Below are positions 1-8,088 of a DNA stretch of 64,000 nucleotides, in pieces. The translations under genes were made by a program, and so were the position numbers. This DNA comes from Bacillus kexueae. GTDB lineage: Bacteria; Bacillota; Bacilli; Bacillales; Aeribacillaceae. Within the stretch, counting starts at the first letter, position 1. The number at the start of each line of letters is the position of its first letter. The notes under the pieces were generated by a model. That model ran no database searches. It saw only the letters and a program-made list of their open reading frames with translations, and was not told where the DNA came from. The stretch covers positions 62,001 to 126,000 of the forward strand of contig NZ_JALAZE010000001.1 of NCBI RefSeq assembly GCF_022809095.1, read 5' to 3'.

Positions 1-55
1 CAAAGAGAATACTTTAACACTTTATTGAACTTAAACTTTCTGTAACAATAAAAAA
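1..55 (+). repeat. Repeat family A, copy A1 (right-hand part only, cut by window edge)
   Basis: The window opens inside the right-hand module of a repeat found five more times (about 7.8, 10.2, 37.8, 52.9 and 59.2 kb). Shared landmarks are TTTAACACTTTATTGAACTT and CTTTCTGTAACAATAAA. As in the other copies, it ends directly against the hairpin of a minus-strand terminator. The left-hand GC-rich module must lie outside the window. Confidence 0.85.
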
Positions 56-81
56 GCCCGCCTTCTACAGTGAAGACGGAC
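50..81 (-). terminator. Rho-independent terminator of the YjcZ-like gene
   Basis: Read on the minus strand, a 10-bp stem (GTCCGTCTTC with GAAGGCGGGC, including G-T pairs) and a 6-nt loop are followed by a T-run. It lies 11 nt after the stop codon of the spore peptide gene and touches repeat copy A1. Confidence 0.8.
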
Positions 82-92
82 ATTCGTTTTGG

Positions 93-263
93 TTAATATT
101 TTACGTAAGCAGATCCAACGATAATAAGCAAGATAAACAATACGACGATTAAAACAAAACTTCCACCTACACCGCCGTAATTCGGATAACCGTACCCACA
201 GCATCCCATATCTTGAGGCATATATTGTCCGTAATAAGGACTTTCTTGATGACTGTAATTCAC
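93..263 (-). CDS. YjcZ-family small sporulation membrane peptide
   Basis: This encodes 56 residues from a GTG start with GAGGAG 9 nt upstream. The N-terminal part is rich in Tyr, Gln and Gly and contains a CCGYGYP segment. The C-terminal half is one hydrophobic helix of about 20 residues ending in VGSAYVKY. That layout (Tyr/Gly-rich head, Cys pair, Gly-rich linker, terminal membrane helix) is typical of the YjcZ/sporulation peptide family of Bacillaceae, whose precise role is unknown. A longer frame overlapping the region on the same strand has no such features and looks like its shadow. Confidence 0.8.
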   Translation of the reverse strand: MNYSHQESPYYGQYMPQDMGCCGYGYPNYGGVGGSFVLIVVLFILLIIVGSAYVKY

Positions 264-519
264 GTTCTTCACTCCTCACTCAACTTTTGTGATTACATTC
301 TTACCTTATGTAGGTATAAGCTTGTATCGTATGTGCATTCGCCTAGTTCGAAAAGATTTTTAACTTTTCGCAGAAATTAGCCACAAGAATGAACTGTTTT
401 GCTTTGTTGAGAAAAAGTGTCATGAGTAGCCTATATATCAGAAAAATCCCCCTTCATAAAACAAAAAAACGCTTTAGTCCTATTTAAAGTACCTAAAACG
501 TTTTACATTATTGGATCGT

Positions 520-720
520 TGTTTTCGTACATTATCTAGCATATTTGCACTGTGTAATGAAGCGACTTAACTCCTGCGGGATGTAAAGGAAAGGCCGAGA
601 CCCCACAGGCACATGCCATGGAGTCTCAACATCCTCGTCGCGGAAAGCAAGTGTCTGAAGCGAAATGTTATGAATTCAATGAAAAAGGACAATGTTTATG
701 GCAACACAAGAGCCTCCTAT
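520..720 (+). repeat. Degenerate copy of interspersed repeat family B
   Basis: The 264-863 interval has no credible gene. Its centre holds a decayed interspersed repeat with the landmarks ACTCCTGCGGGATGTA, GGCCGAGACCCCACAGGC and GAAAGCAAGTGTCTGAAGCG. Related copies lie at about 14.95, 21.99 and 37.5 kb. From memory, sequences of this kind are widespread in Bacillus intergenic regions. Confidence 0.6.
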
Positions 721-863
721 AACATACTTCGTTTCGATAACTCGGGACTTGTCAAGATCGCTACGCCTGAAAGCCCACTATCATTTTGGGAATTCGGCTT
801 CCATTAAATATATACATATCTTTGGCGAAAAAAGTTAGAGCAACGTAGTGAAAAATCGTTCGT

Positions 864-1802
864 TTAAAAGTACCGCTTTTTCCAAAAGATAAATGCGGTA
901 ATAAAAGAAAGTATAAATGACAACGAAATTGGAATCCAAAAACCAAATGGATGATTTTGAAACGGTAATGGCACATTCATTCCGTAAAAGCTTGCAACAA
1001 GTGTCGGAATGGCTATAACTATCGTGATTGCTGTTAAAAACTTCATAACGATGTTTACGTTATTAGAAATAACAGATGCAAATGCGTCCATCATTCCACT
1101 TAAAATGCTACTATAAACTTCCGTCATCTCAATCGCCTGTTTGTTTTCAATAATAACATCCTGAAGTAAGTCTTGGTCTTCATCGTACATTTTTAAATAA
1201 TTCAAGCGAAGAAGTCGCTCCATGACAATATTGTTCGCTTTTAAGGAAGTGGTGAAGTAAACTAAACTTTTTTCAAGACTAAGTAGTGAAAACAATTCTT
1301 TATTTTTCATTGATTGATGCAGTTCTTTCTCAATGGCACTTGTCTTGCGATTAATTTGCTTTAAATATCGTAAATAGTAGCTCGAAATCAAATAGAGAAT
1401 TTGAAACGCAAAACGAGTTTTCATATATGTAAAGAACCCTTTCACTTTATTACGGGCGAAATGTTCAAAAATAGGATTACCTTGTAAACAGACCGTGATA
1501 AAACACGTATTCGTTACAATCATTCCTATCGGAATCGTATCATAAATAGTAGCACCCACATCGTCGGTTGAGACGATGGGAATATCAACGATGATTAAGC
1601 AATTGTCTCCTTCTTTTTCAATACGAGAGCGCTCTTCATCATCTAGCGCATCTTTAAAAAAATCAATGGGAACGTGGAGCTTGTTTGCTACATATAAAAT
1701 TTCTTCTTCAGTAGGTGACTCCAAATGAACCCAGCACCCGTTTTCAATTTCTTCAATTTCATTTAATTCGCCGTTTACTTGGCTCATATAAATATTTAAC
1801 AT
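864..1802 (-). CDS. CorA-family divalent cation (Mg2+) transporter
   Basis: The 312-residue product has a large N-terminal cytoplasmic domain (about 1-245) followed by two membrane helices near the C-terminus. The signature GMN motif appears as FYGMNVP after the first helix, and the C-terminal tail is basic (FWKKRYF). This matches the CorA family, homopentameric channels for Mg2+ (some members carry Co2+ or Zn2+). The start has AGAAGGAGG a few bases upstream. The gene is single, and 28 nt upstream ends a 36-codon reading frame in a structured leader, suggesting translational or attenuation control. It resembles B. subtilis YqxL/YfjQ, but the exact orthologue is uncertain. Confidence 0.9.
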   Translation of the reverse strand: MLNIYMSQVNGELNEIEEIENGCWVHLESPTEEEILYVANKLHVPIDFFKDALDDEERSRIEKEGDNCLIIVDIPIVSTDDVGATIYDTIPIGMIVTNTCFITVCLQGNPIFEHFARNKVKGFFTYMKTRFAFQILYLISSYYLRYLKQINRKTSAIEKELHQSMKNKELFSLLSLEKSLVYFTTSLKANNIVMERLLRLNYLKMYDEDQDLLQDVIIENKQAIEMTEVYSSILSGMMDAFASVISNNVNIVMKFLTAITIVIAIPTLVASFYGMNVPLPFQNHPFGFWIPISLSFILSFITAFIFWKKRYF

Positions 1803-1941
1803 AACATACCTCCTTCTATGAGGCAGTTAGTTACACATCATAAACCACTTCACCGCTTACGAACAGCAGTTTCTGATGTTTGCCCAAACTGCCCATCCTA
1901 CTTCGTATCGGTTCCGGTTCTGCAGTTAAACTGCTATTCAT
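1803..1941 (-). promoter_or_regulatory. Structured leader of corA with alternating complementary segments
   Basis: On the minus strand the leader has five copies of a short core alternating in sense: GCAGTTT (1928-1934 region), AACTGC (1922-1927), GGGCAGTTT (1886-1894), AAACTGC (1866-1872) and AACTGCC (1822-1828). Segments 1928-1939 and 1861-1872 form a 12-bp stem with one G-U pair. Segments 1886-1893 and 1822-1828 can pair instead. CCTC (1820-1823) can pair with the corA Shine-Dalgarno (1809-1812). This is the geometry of mutually exclusive hairpins. It does not resemble the M-box consensus I know. Confidence 0.5.
1831..1941 (-). CDS. Putative leader peptide (upstream ORF) of corA, 36 codons
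   Basis: The frame starts at ATG and ends 28 nt before corA. The product begins MNSSLTAEPEPIRSR, so it carries an acidic-Pro-acidic-Pro stretch at residues 8-11 followed by basic residues. AAAAGGAG lies about 13 nt before the ATG, a longer gap than usual. Known leader peptides of Mg transporter genes, such as Salmonella MgtL, also have acidic/Pro runs near the N-terminus that destabilise ribosomes at low Mg2+. That this ORF acts likewise is inference. It could instead be a chance frame in a structured RNA. Confidence 0.4.
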   Translation of the reverse strand: MNSSLTAEPEPIRSRMGSLGKHQKLLFVSGEVVYDV

Positions 1942-2043
1942 AAACGATCTCACACTCCTTTTGTTCATTTTCCTTGATATATCATACTAATAAACGTATT
2001 CGTTGTATAGGGAATTTCTCTCAATCATTATTTTCTAAATATT

Positions 2044-2089
2044 TTTACAACCACAAAAATTTAAGGTATAATTTATGTAAACGCTTTCT
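2044..2089 (+). promoter_or_regulatory. Sigma-A-type promoter with overlapping cre-like site upstream of the usp operon
   Basis: TTTACA (2044-2049) and TATAAT (2067-2072) are separated by 17 nt. TGTAAACGCTTTCT (2076-2089) fits the catabolite-responsive element pattern with about one mismatch and covers the expected start point, a position where CcpA normally represses. It drives the 51-codon ORF and the stress-protein gene. Confidence 0.6.
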
Positions 2090-2107
2090 TTGAAGGTGGG
2101 ATGATTG

Positions 2108-2263
2108 ATGATGTTTGAATCTCAATACCGTCGAAAAGCTCTTCATCAGTTATATGAACCGAAGAAAAAGAAAAATTTGACACCTTTACGACAACTAGAG
2201 AAAAAACGAACACGATTTAGTGACCTTTGTGCGATAATAATGAGTAAACGACATAGTCATTAG
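2108..2263 (+). CDS. Small basic protein of unknown function
   Basis: This is a 51-residue frame starting with two consecutive ATGs after GGTGGG and ending 12 nt before the universal stress protein gene, so probably its operon partner. The product is strongly basic (KKKKN, EKKRTR and SKRHSH patches) with no membrane helix or Cys cluster. I do not recognise the family. A good promoter directly upstream and the tight spacing to usp favour it being real. It may also act as a leader ORF. Confidence 0.5.
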   Translation: MMFESQYRRKALHQLYEPKKKKNLTPLRQLEKKRTRFSDLCAIIMSKRHSH

Positions 2264-2275
2264 GTGGTGTCTTAG

Positions 2276-2701
2276 TTGGAAGCACAATTATTGCTTGCCA
2301 TCGATTCGTCTGAACATTCCATTCACGCTGTTAAAAAAGCGATTGAATTACATGAACAACTAAAGGAAGCAAAACTTCACATCCTACATGTATTCGCAAA
2401 ATCTCCTTCGTTAAGCGAGATGGAGCACTATTCATTTGATATATCTGAGTTATTGCATCAAAGAGCCGTTCAAGCGTTGCGTCCACTTCTCTCTATCCTT
2501 GAGCAGTCCCATATCCCGTATCATTTAGAAGTGGCGATAGGGAACCCTGCCGAGGAAATTCTTTCTTACGCAAACGCCATTAAGCCTCTAATGGTTATCG
2601 TTGGTTCAAGAGGGTTATCAACAATCAGTGAAGTTTTTCTCGGAAGTGTAAGTCATAAATTGGTTCACGATAGTAATATTCCGATACTAGTTGTGAAATA
2701 G
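2276..2701 (+). CDS. Universal stress protein, UspA family
   Basis: The 141-residue product starts at TTG after GGTGGTG. The N-terminus LLLAIDSSEHSIHAVKKA is the usual first strand and Asp-containing loop. The C-terminus has the ATP-binding pattern GSRGLSTISEVFLGSVS (G-x2-G-x9-G-S), followed by the last strand PILVVK. Members bind ATP or related nucleotides and support survival under stress; the target is generally unknown. It converges on a SulP transporter gene, an arrangement common in Bacillus, where usp-like and sulP genes lie together. Confidence 0.9.
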   Translation: MEAQLLLAIDSSEHSIHAVKKAIELHEQLKEAKLHILHVFAKSPSLSEMEHYSFDISELLHQRAVQALRPLLSILEQSHIPYHLEVAIGNPAEEILSYANAIKPLMVIVGSRGLSTISEVFLGSVSHKLVHDSNIPILVVK

Positions 2702-2711
2702 AAAATGAAAT

Positions 2712-2742
2712 AAGACTAGTAGCATAAAAATCTACTAGTCTT
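2712..2742 (-). terminator. Hairpin between convergent usp and sulP genes
   Basis: An 11-bp perfect stem (AAGACTAGTAG with CTACTAGTCTT) and 9-nt loop sit 10 nt after each stop codon. The minus-strand downstream flank is T-rich and the plus-strand flank is A-rich, so it fits the sulP transcript best but can serve both. Confidence 0.75.
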
Positions 2743-2751
2743 AGAAAAAAA

Positions 2752-4203
2752 TTAATGCGATGAATGGCTTGTTAGGCCGATTTTGTCAACTAATCGCTGA
2801 CTTTCTTCATTCAGTCCACGGATTTCAACCGTTTTTCCTAGCTGTTGATACTTTAAAATCACTTTCGAAATTCCGGTAACCGCAGAATGATCCCAAACAT
2901 GTGAATGTGAAAAGTCAATCACGATATGGTCAGGGTCTTCAGCAAATGAGAATTGATCAACAAAGTGTGATACTGTTCCAAAGAACATTTGCCCTGAAAT
3001 GGTATAATACTTTTTATTTCCTTCCACCATCGTGGAAGCTTTAATTTTCGCTACTCTCCAACCAAATACAAGTGCGCTTGCAATAACTCCGGCAATAACA
3101 CCTTTTGATAAATCGTGCGTGTAAACGACGATTGACACTGTCATCACCATAATGAATGAGTCTGACACAGGAATTCGGCCAAAGTCCTTTATCGACTGCC
3201 AATCGAATGTTCCAATTGAAACCATGAACATAACCCCAACGAGTGCCCCCATCGGAATTTGTTTCACGATATCCCCTAATACAATAATTAAAAATAATAG
3301 GAATACCCCTGCTGTGAACGTTGATAAACGTCCTCTACCACCTGATTTTACGTTAATGACTGATTGTCCAATCATGGCACAACCTGCCATACCTCCGAAA
3401 AATCCTGTGACAATATTGGCCATACCTTGGCCTTTCATTTCCTTATTTTTATCACTTTTTGTATCTGTCATTTCATCTACGATTGTAGCTGTTAGCAAAG
3501 ACTCTAACTGACCGACAATGGCTAACGTTATCGCATAGGGCAAGATAATTTGCAACGTTTCAAGAGATAATTCCACTTGTGGTAGGTGGAAAGAAGGTAA
3601 TGATCGTGTAATTTCCCCCATATCTCCAACTGTTTTCACATCAAGCCCGAAAAAGACCGAAATAATCGTCATAATGATAATGGCTGCAAGTGCAGAAGGA
3701 ATCGCCTTAGTAAAGCGCGGCAATGTATAAATAATTAAAAGTGTTGCTGCTACCATTACATACATGACTACGCCCGCATTAGCAAAATGAGGTAATTGAG
3801 CTAAAAAGATTAAAATGGCTAATGCATTCACAAATCCGATAATGACAGACTGTGGTAAAAACGTTATAAAACGTCCTAACTTAAATACACCCATTAATAT
3901 TTGAATAATTCCGGTTAAAACAGTTGCAGCAAACAAATATTCAACGCCGTGTTCTTTCACAAGCGTAACCATTAATAATGCCATCGCTCCGGTTGCAGCT
4001 GAAATCATCGCTGGCCTACCACCACTAAAGGCAATCACAACCGCCATCGTAAATGAGGCATAAAGACCAACCATTGGATCAACCCCTGCAATAATGGCAA
4101 AGGCAATAGCTTCAGGAATTAACGCAAGAGCAACCGTAATCCCTGCTAAAATATCTGGTCGAATGTTAGAAAACCATTCTTCCTTTTTAAATACAGTGTT
4201 CAT
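2752..4203 (-). CDS. SulP-family anion transporter (sulfate permease-like) with STAS domain
   Basis: The 483-residue inner-membrane protein has about 10-12 hydrophobic segments. The SulP signature region starts at residue 14 ([20 protein letters not shown]), and the core continues to about residue 385. A C-terminal STAS domain (about 390-480) contains [19 protein letters not shown]. SulP proteins carry sulfate, bicarbonate or dicarboxylates, and the substrate cannot be told here. The start has AGAGGTGGCAT close upstream. It is monocistronic and convergent with usp, resembling B. subtilis YbaR. Confidence 0.88.
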   Translation of the reverse strand: MNTVFKKEEWFSNIRPDILAGITVALALIPEAIAFAIIAGVDPMVGLYASFTMAVVIAFSGGRPAMISAATGAMALLMVTLVKEHGVEYLFAATVLTGIIQILMGVFKLGRFITFLPQSVIIGFVNALAILIFLAQLPHFANAGVVMYVMVAATLLIIYTLPRFTKAIPSALAAIIIMTIISVFFGLDVKTVGDMGEITRSLPSFHLPQVELSLETLQIILPYAITLAIVGQLESLLTATIVDEMTDTKSDKNKEMKGQGMANIVTGFFGGMAGCAMIGQSVINVKSGGRGRLSTFTAGVFLLFLIIVLGDIVKQIPMGALVGVMFMVSIGTFDWQSIKDFGRIPVSDSFIMVMTVSIVVYTHDLSKGVIAGVIASALVFGWRVAKIKASTMVEGNKKYYTISGQMFFGTVSHFVDQFSFAEDPDHIVIDFSHSHVWDHSAVTGISKVILKYQQLGKTVEIRGLNEESQRLVDKIGLTSHSSH

Positions 4204-4868
4204 ATGCCACCTCTTTTCAAATTGTTTTTCCGGTCAGTACAACGCTATCCATCATAACAGAAAAAAGTCGATTCTGAAACCCTATGAAAACGCAAACATA
4301 CGATTTTTTCTTTTAGACATGAGATTCTCATTCCAATACTAGTAAAATTAGGGAGACCGACCAAGTTGAATCCCATTTGACAAGGTAAACACGAAAAAGA
4401 GAGTGTTCCAAAGGTAGCTTCTAGACACTCTTTAAAATACGAGGATTTAAATTCGCGAAAGGTGGTGTCCGACCAATCTAGGTACGCCTCCCAGCGTCTA
4501 GCTAACTAGCAATGTGTAGATACCTCCTCGATTTCCTCACATTATCTTCTTTTTCTCCGTGCAAGAAGTCTCTCGCTCACCTTTTCTATTCGTCTCCTCG
4601 ACTCACAAGCTAGCCTGTGTGCTGCCCCCTAGAGTAGACGCCATTCGTGGCATCATAGTATTTCATTAAGCAACAAAAAAGAAAACTCTCTTTTTTTATT
4701 TAATGAAGTCACGACAACTCCAAAATCAAAGGAGAGTTTTCTTATAAATAAGAAAGTAATTTGATCCATTAGATGTAGAGCTTTTATCGTTTAGTCCATC
4801 AGGCATAAAAATGAAGGCTAATTCGCTTCGACTTTCTCTTCATCCAAGAGGTCATCTCTTAACATTTT
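4204..4868. other. 665-nt intergenic region without a recognisable gene
   Basis: No coding frame here is convincing. From 4390 to 4435 there is a terminator-like inverted repeat (GAGTGT with ACACTC). About 4470-4640 contains GC-richer debris (CTCCTCGACTC, GCCTGTGTGCTGCCCCC) reminiscent of the family C repeat near 20.4 kb, so it may be a decayed copy. It ends with a long-loop inverted repeat, listed separately. Confidence 0.5.
4679..4743 (-). terminator. Long-loop 12-bp inverted repeat, possible distal terminator
   Basis: AAGAAAACTCTC (4679-4690) and GAGAGTTTTCTT (4732-4743) are perfectly complementary with a 41-nt loop. On the minus strand the second arm is followed by TTTTTTG, as in a terminator, and the sulfurtransferase gene ends 125 nt upstream. 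The long loop is unusual and could instead be the ends of a tiny mobile remnant. Confidence 0.45.
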
Positions 4869-5735
4869 TTATGAATCAATTTCTAATAACTGTTTTCCAT
4901 TCGTTGTTTCAACATCGTTTTCATCATATGTGATCCAGTCGCTCCAACTTCCTGCGTAAAGTTTTACGTTTTGAATGCCGGCTTCGAGCAGTGCTAAGAC
5001 GTTCGGACAAGCAGTCACGCCAGATCCACAATATACGATAACTTCCTCTTTCTCCTTTACCCTTTGGTACATTTTTTGAAGGGCTTGTTTTGGAAGAAAT
5101 TCACCGTTCTCCTGAAGGTTATGTTTCCAAAAATGGTTCAATGCACTTGGAATATGTCCCGCTTTAGGATCAATTGGCTCTTGTTCCCCAATATATCGTG
5201 TCCATTCACGTGAATCAATTAGAAGGGTATCCTGCTTGTTCACCGCATTTCGAACATGTTCAACTGTCGCAAGTAACTCCCAATTTACAGATGGCTTGTA
5301 AGAGGTTTGAGCATATGTGATCAATTCATCACTTGTTGGTAATCCTTTTGCTTTCCATGATGTAAATCCACCATTTAACACGTAAACTTTCTCATGACCA
5401 ATCAACTTCATCAGCCACCAGAATCGGGATGCAAAAGCACCCCCTTGATCGTCGTATGCGATCACAGTTGAATCTTCTTGAATCCCTAAACACTCAACTA
5501 CTTGCACAAGCTGCTCTATTTTCGGCAACGGATGTCTTCCTCCATGCTTTCCTACTTCACCACTTAAATCTCGATCTAAATGTACATATTGCGCTCCGGT
5601 GATATGTTCATCTTTAAATGCCGTTTCACCTGCATTCGTATTGGTTAAATCAAACCGACAATCAATGATTCGCAAGGAGTCACTATCATTCTTCATCCAT
5701 TCGGATAGTGTTTCAACGGATATTAAGCCAGTCAA
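4869..5735 (-). CDS. Sulfurtransferase, tandem rhodanese domains (3-mercaptopyruvate/thiosulfate type)
   Basis: The 288-residue product has two rhodanese domains (about 5-130 and 160-275). The active-site loop is CGSGVTA with the nucleophile at Cys236. A CG-[S/T]-G-V-T loop is typical of 3-mercaptopyruvate sulfurtransferases rather than classical thiosulfate rhodanese (CRKGVT), but substrate use needs assay. The first domain is inactive-looking, with no Cys loop. Translation starts at TTG with GAGAGGTG at good spacing. It follows msrAB by 28 nt, so the two are probably cotranscribed as a sulfur/thiol repair unit. Confidence 0.9.
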   Translation of the reverse strand: MTGLISVETLSEWMKNDSDSLRIIDCRFDLTNTNAGETAFKDEHITGAQYVHLDRDLSGEVGKHGGRHPLPKIEQLVQVVECLGIQEDSTVIAYDDQGGAFASRFWWLMKLIGHEKVYVLNGGFTSWKAKGLPTSDELITYAQTSYKPSVNWELLATVEHVRNAVNKQDTLLIDSREWTRYIGEQEPIDPKAGHIPSALNHFWKHNLQENGEFLPKQALQKMYQRVKEKEEVIVYCGSGVTACPNVLALLEAGIQNVKLYAGSWSDWITYDENDVETTNGKQLLEIDS

Positions 5736-5763
5736 AGAAATTCACCTCTCTTAATTAAAATTT

Positions 5764-6720
5764 TCAATCGAACAATACTTTGTACTCGCCATACCCTTCT
5801 TTTTCTAAATCTTCTTTCGGAATAAAGCGAAGGGACGCAGAATTTATACAATACCGCAGTCTTGATGGAGTTGGACCATCATGGAATACATGACCTAAAT
5901 GGGAGTCAGCCGTTTTCGAACGTACTTCTGTTCGAATCATACCGTGGGATGTGTCCAGTTTTTCTAAAATTTCTGCTTCGTGAATTGGTTTCGTAAAGCT
6001 TGGCCACCCACAGCCAGCGTCGTATTGATCGGCTGAACTAAATAGAGGCTTACCTGAAACTATATCTACGTATATCCCTTCTTTTGTATTATTCCAATAT
6101 TCGTTTTGAAACGGGGGTTCCGTTCCATTCAATTGTGTTACTTCATATTGCATCGGTGTAAGCTTTTGCTTCAAATCTTCTTTGGAATAATTGGCCCAAT
6201 GCTTTTGAATGAATGCATCTCGACCAGAACCTTCTCGGTATCTTTTGTATCGATACGGATTTTTTTTGTAATAATCTTGATGATAGTCTTCTGCAGGATA
6301 GAATGTTTGGGCCGGTAAAATAGGTGTAACAATCGGACGATCAAATCGCCCACTTTTTACAAGGGCCTCTTTTGACTGAAACGCTTTATTCTTTTGCTCT
6401 TCTGTGTGATAAAAAATGGCGGTTTTGTATGAACTACCTCGGTCGTAAAACTGCCCCCCTTCATCCGTTGGATCGATTTGTTGCCAAAATAGCTCTAGTA
6501 ATTTTTCATATGGGAATATTGATTCATCGTATGTAATTTGCACTGCTTCAACATGTCCTGTTTGATGCGTACATACTTCTTCATATGTCGGATTTTCAAC
6601 CGTTCCTCCTGTATAACCTGAAGTCACTGAGTGAATTCCTGGAAGAGAGTCAAACGGCTGTACCATACACCAGAAGCATCCGCCTGCGAATGTTGCTTTT
6701 TGGAGATTCTTTTCATTCAT
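5764..6720 (-). CDS. msrAB: Bifunctional peptide methionine sulfoxide reductase MsrA-MsrB fusion
   Basis: This 318-residue fusion repairs both diastereomers of methionine sulfoxide. The N-terminal MsrA domain has GGCFWC with catalytic Cys15. The C-terminal MsrB domain (about 175-318) has [15 protein letters not shown] and [11 protein letters not shown] with the catalytic Cys at 291. The two CxxC zinc-binding pairs of many MsrB proteins are missing (the strand reads [10 protein letters not shown]), so this is the zinc-less form. B. subtilis has separate msrA and msrB genes beside ypmT, so the fusion is a lineage difference at the equivalent place. GGGAGG precedes the ATG. Confidence 0.95.
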   Translation of the reverse strand: MNEKNLQKATFAGGCFWCMVQPFDSLPGIHSVTSGYTGGTVENPTYEEVCTHQTGHVEAVQITYDESIFPYEKLLELFWQQIDPTDEGGQFYDRGSSYKTAIFYHTEEQKNKAFQSKEALVKSGRFDRPIVTPILPAQTFYPAEDYHQDYYKKNPYRYKRYREGSGRDAFIQKHWANYSKEDLKQKLTPMQYEVTQLNGTEPPFQNEYWNNTKEGIYVDIVSGKPLFSSADQYDAGCGWPSFTKPIHEAEILEKLDTSHGMIRTEVRSKTADSHLGHVFHDGPTPSRLRYCINSASLRFIPKEDLEKEGYGEYKVLFD

Positions 6721-6823
6721 TATATCGCCTCCCTTATCTCCTCATTATAAAGGTGAATTTTTTAAAATGAAATGAATTTGCACCCCCTTATAGGTTCATA
6801 CTAAGTGAAAAAGGAGGGCTATT

Positions 6824-7078
6824 ATGAGTGCACCTTATTTATGTCCTAGTTGTAAAACAAACCGTTCCCGTTTTAACATGATCGAACAAGTTGCAAAAGC
6901 TGTGAAGTTAGACCCTAAAACTGGAGAAGTTATGGAACAATACGATCAACAAGCGTTGGATCCCTTTCACCTTCCGTACAAAGGCCCCCACTATAAAGTG
7001 CAATGCGGAACATGCGGATTAATTGAGGAAGAAATGACTTTTATTAAGCACGGTCAAATTGGCCAAAGTGAATTTTAA
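6824..7078 (+). CDS. Small zinc-ribbon-like protein of unknown function
   Basis: The 84-residue product has two Cys pairs: YLCPSCKTN near the N-terminus and [12 protein letters not shown] near residue 65, about 50 residues apart, as expected for a zinc-binding fold. AAGGAGGG precedes the ATG. It is divergent from msrAB and followed by a terminator, so it is a single gene. I recognise it only as a conserved hypothetical type in Bacillaceae. No DNA- or RNA-binding role can be assigned from sequence. Confidence 0.75.
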   Translation: MSAPYLCPSCKTNRSRFNMIEQVAKAVKLDPKTGEVMEQYDQQALDPFHLPYKGPHYKVQCGTCGLIEEEMTFIKHGQIGQSEF

Positions 7079-7080
7079 CT

Positions 7081-7112
7081 AAAGAGTTTGACCTAAAGTA
7101 CCACTCTTTTTT
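7081..7112 (+). terminator. Terminator of the zinc-ribbon gene
   Basis: AAAGAGT and ACTCTTT bracket a 15-nt loop that can itself pair partly (GGTAC region). A run of six or more T follows on the plus strand, immediately after the stop codon. Confidence 0.7.
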
Positions 7113-7283
7113 GTTTACGGTGGCGAATGTTTTCTAACGGATTGTGCTATCATCGAAGAAACCACCGCCACCTTCCTTTTATTCATCCACTGTTTTTACT
7201 GTAGATAATGCAAAAAACATTATAACCCAAAACAAGTTTGGAGATTATTAAGTCATCTTTTGTTTACATAATACATTTATCGT

Positions 7284-7430
7284 TTATTCGCTATGTTGTG
7301 TTGCATTAAAAAACATGGAAGGATCATGCTCAGATTCTTTCTTTTCAAACTCTTTTTCTTCTTCATTATTTCCCATTTTTCCATCCGATTCATAACTATA
7401 TTTATACTCATTTTTCTCTTCTTTTTTCAT
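7284..7430 (-). CDS. Small highly charged hypothetical protein
   Basis: This is a 48-residue frame with GGGAGG six nt before the ATG. The product is made almost wholly of Lys, Glu, Asn, Tyr and Ser (MKKEEKNEYKYSYESDGKMG at the start), has no hydrophobic segment, and ends ATQHSE. Composition suggests a soluble, probably disordered peptide. No family is recognised. A strong ribosome site and sensible codon use are the only support. The overlapping plus-strand frame is a shadow with an F/I-rich nonsense translation. Confidence 0.5.
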   Translation of the reverse strand: MKKEEKNEYKYSYESDGKMGNNEEEKEFEKKESEHDPSMFFNATQHSE

Positions 7431-7648
7431 CATATTCCTCCCTTCTCTCATAGCCTTTGCACGAAATTCATCATTTATTCTTTGAAATAGAATGCGAATT
7501 TCATTTTGACTAAATTAACACCCATGTCATATTTTTAATAAATGTAAATATTTGTTATTAATTTTGTAAATTCTATTTTTTTACACCTTTTTTCTACTAT
7601 AATGGGCTTGTACCAGCTGGTTATAATAAAAAATTGGGAGGAATTAAG

Positions 7649-7816
7649 TTGAAAAAGAAATCATTTCTTTTAAAACTAGGCGTTTCCATGTTTGCTCTGT
7701 TTTTGCTAACAGCTTGTAATTCAGAAACGAATACCGACCAACAAGAAGATACGAATATGGAAGAAAATACAGAAGAAAGTACAGATGATTCAACAGAAGA
7801 AGAAGCTGAAGGTTAA
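7649..7816 (+). CDS. Small acidic lipoprotein
   Basis: The frame gives 55 residues from a TTG start placed 7 nt after GGGAGG; an in-frame start 15 nt further up would swallow that ribosome site. The N-terminus is a lipoprotein signal (KKKSF, hydrophobic core, lipobox LLTAC). After the acylated Cys the mature peptide is only about 30 residues of Glu, Asp, Thr and Asn. It is probably surface-anchored, role unknown. Repeat copy A2 begins right after its stop codon. Confidence 0.7.
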   Translation: MKKKSFLLKLGVSMFALFLLTACNSETNTDQQEDTNMEENTEESTDDSTEEEAEG

Positions 7817-8000
7817 ATAAGAAAAGCGCAAAGCGCAAGTCCTTATGCGAAGGGCGCTGGAGGACCTGCGAGCAGGCTTCCGTCGCCACAGCAGGGCCGA
7901 AGCGACCCGAGCTGATGGCGCTTGGAGCTAGACACCAAAAAAATGGTAAAGAGAATACTTTAACTCTTTATTGAACTTAAACTTTCTGTAACAATAAAAT
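7817..8000 (+). repeat. Repeat family A, copy A2 (full-length)
   Basis: This is the best full-length copy. The left module is GC-rich and structured (AGCGCAAAGCGCAAGTCC, GGCTTCCGTCGCCACAGCAG, CGAAGCGACCCGAGCTGATG, GGAGCTAGACACC). The right module is A/T-rich (TTTAACTCTTTATTGAACTT, CTTTCTGTAACAATAAAA). The right end meets the hairpin of the ypmT terminator. Confidence 0.9.
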
Positions 8001-8001
8001 A

Positions 8002-8021
8002 GGGCTGACAACTGTCAGCCC
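8002..8021 (-). terminator. Terminator downstream of ypmT
   Basis: A perfect 9-bp stem (GGGCTGACA with TGTCAGCCC) with a 2-nt apparent loop is followed on the minus strand by TATTTTATTG, which is the first part of repeat A2. Confidence 0.75.
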
Positions 8022-8088
8022 TTTAACTCTTCAATAATCTCATATTGGTTAACATTGGATTGAATCGAGAATCATCAAAGAAAGAAAT

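Noticed and set aside
31-279. 82-codon minus-strand frame overlapping the YjcZ-like gene
   Set aside because: It has an Arg/Cys-rich nonsense-like translation and reads through the terminator; the 56-residue frame in another phase has the family pattern and a ribosome site.
613-807. 64-codon plus-strand frame near 0.7 kb
   Set aside because: It lies inside a degenerate repeat of family B and has no convincing ribosome site or protein features.
1803-1960. M-box (Mg2+) riboswitch upstream of corA
   Set aside because: The conserved M-box blocks I know are not visible; the element is shorter and built from repeats of GCAGTT and its complement.
3152-3511. 119-codon frame inside sulP on the other strand
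   Set aside because: Shadow of a well-defined transporter gene; translation shows antisense composition.
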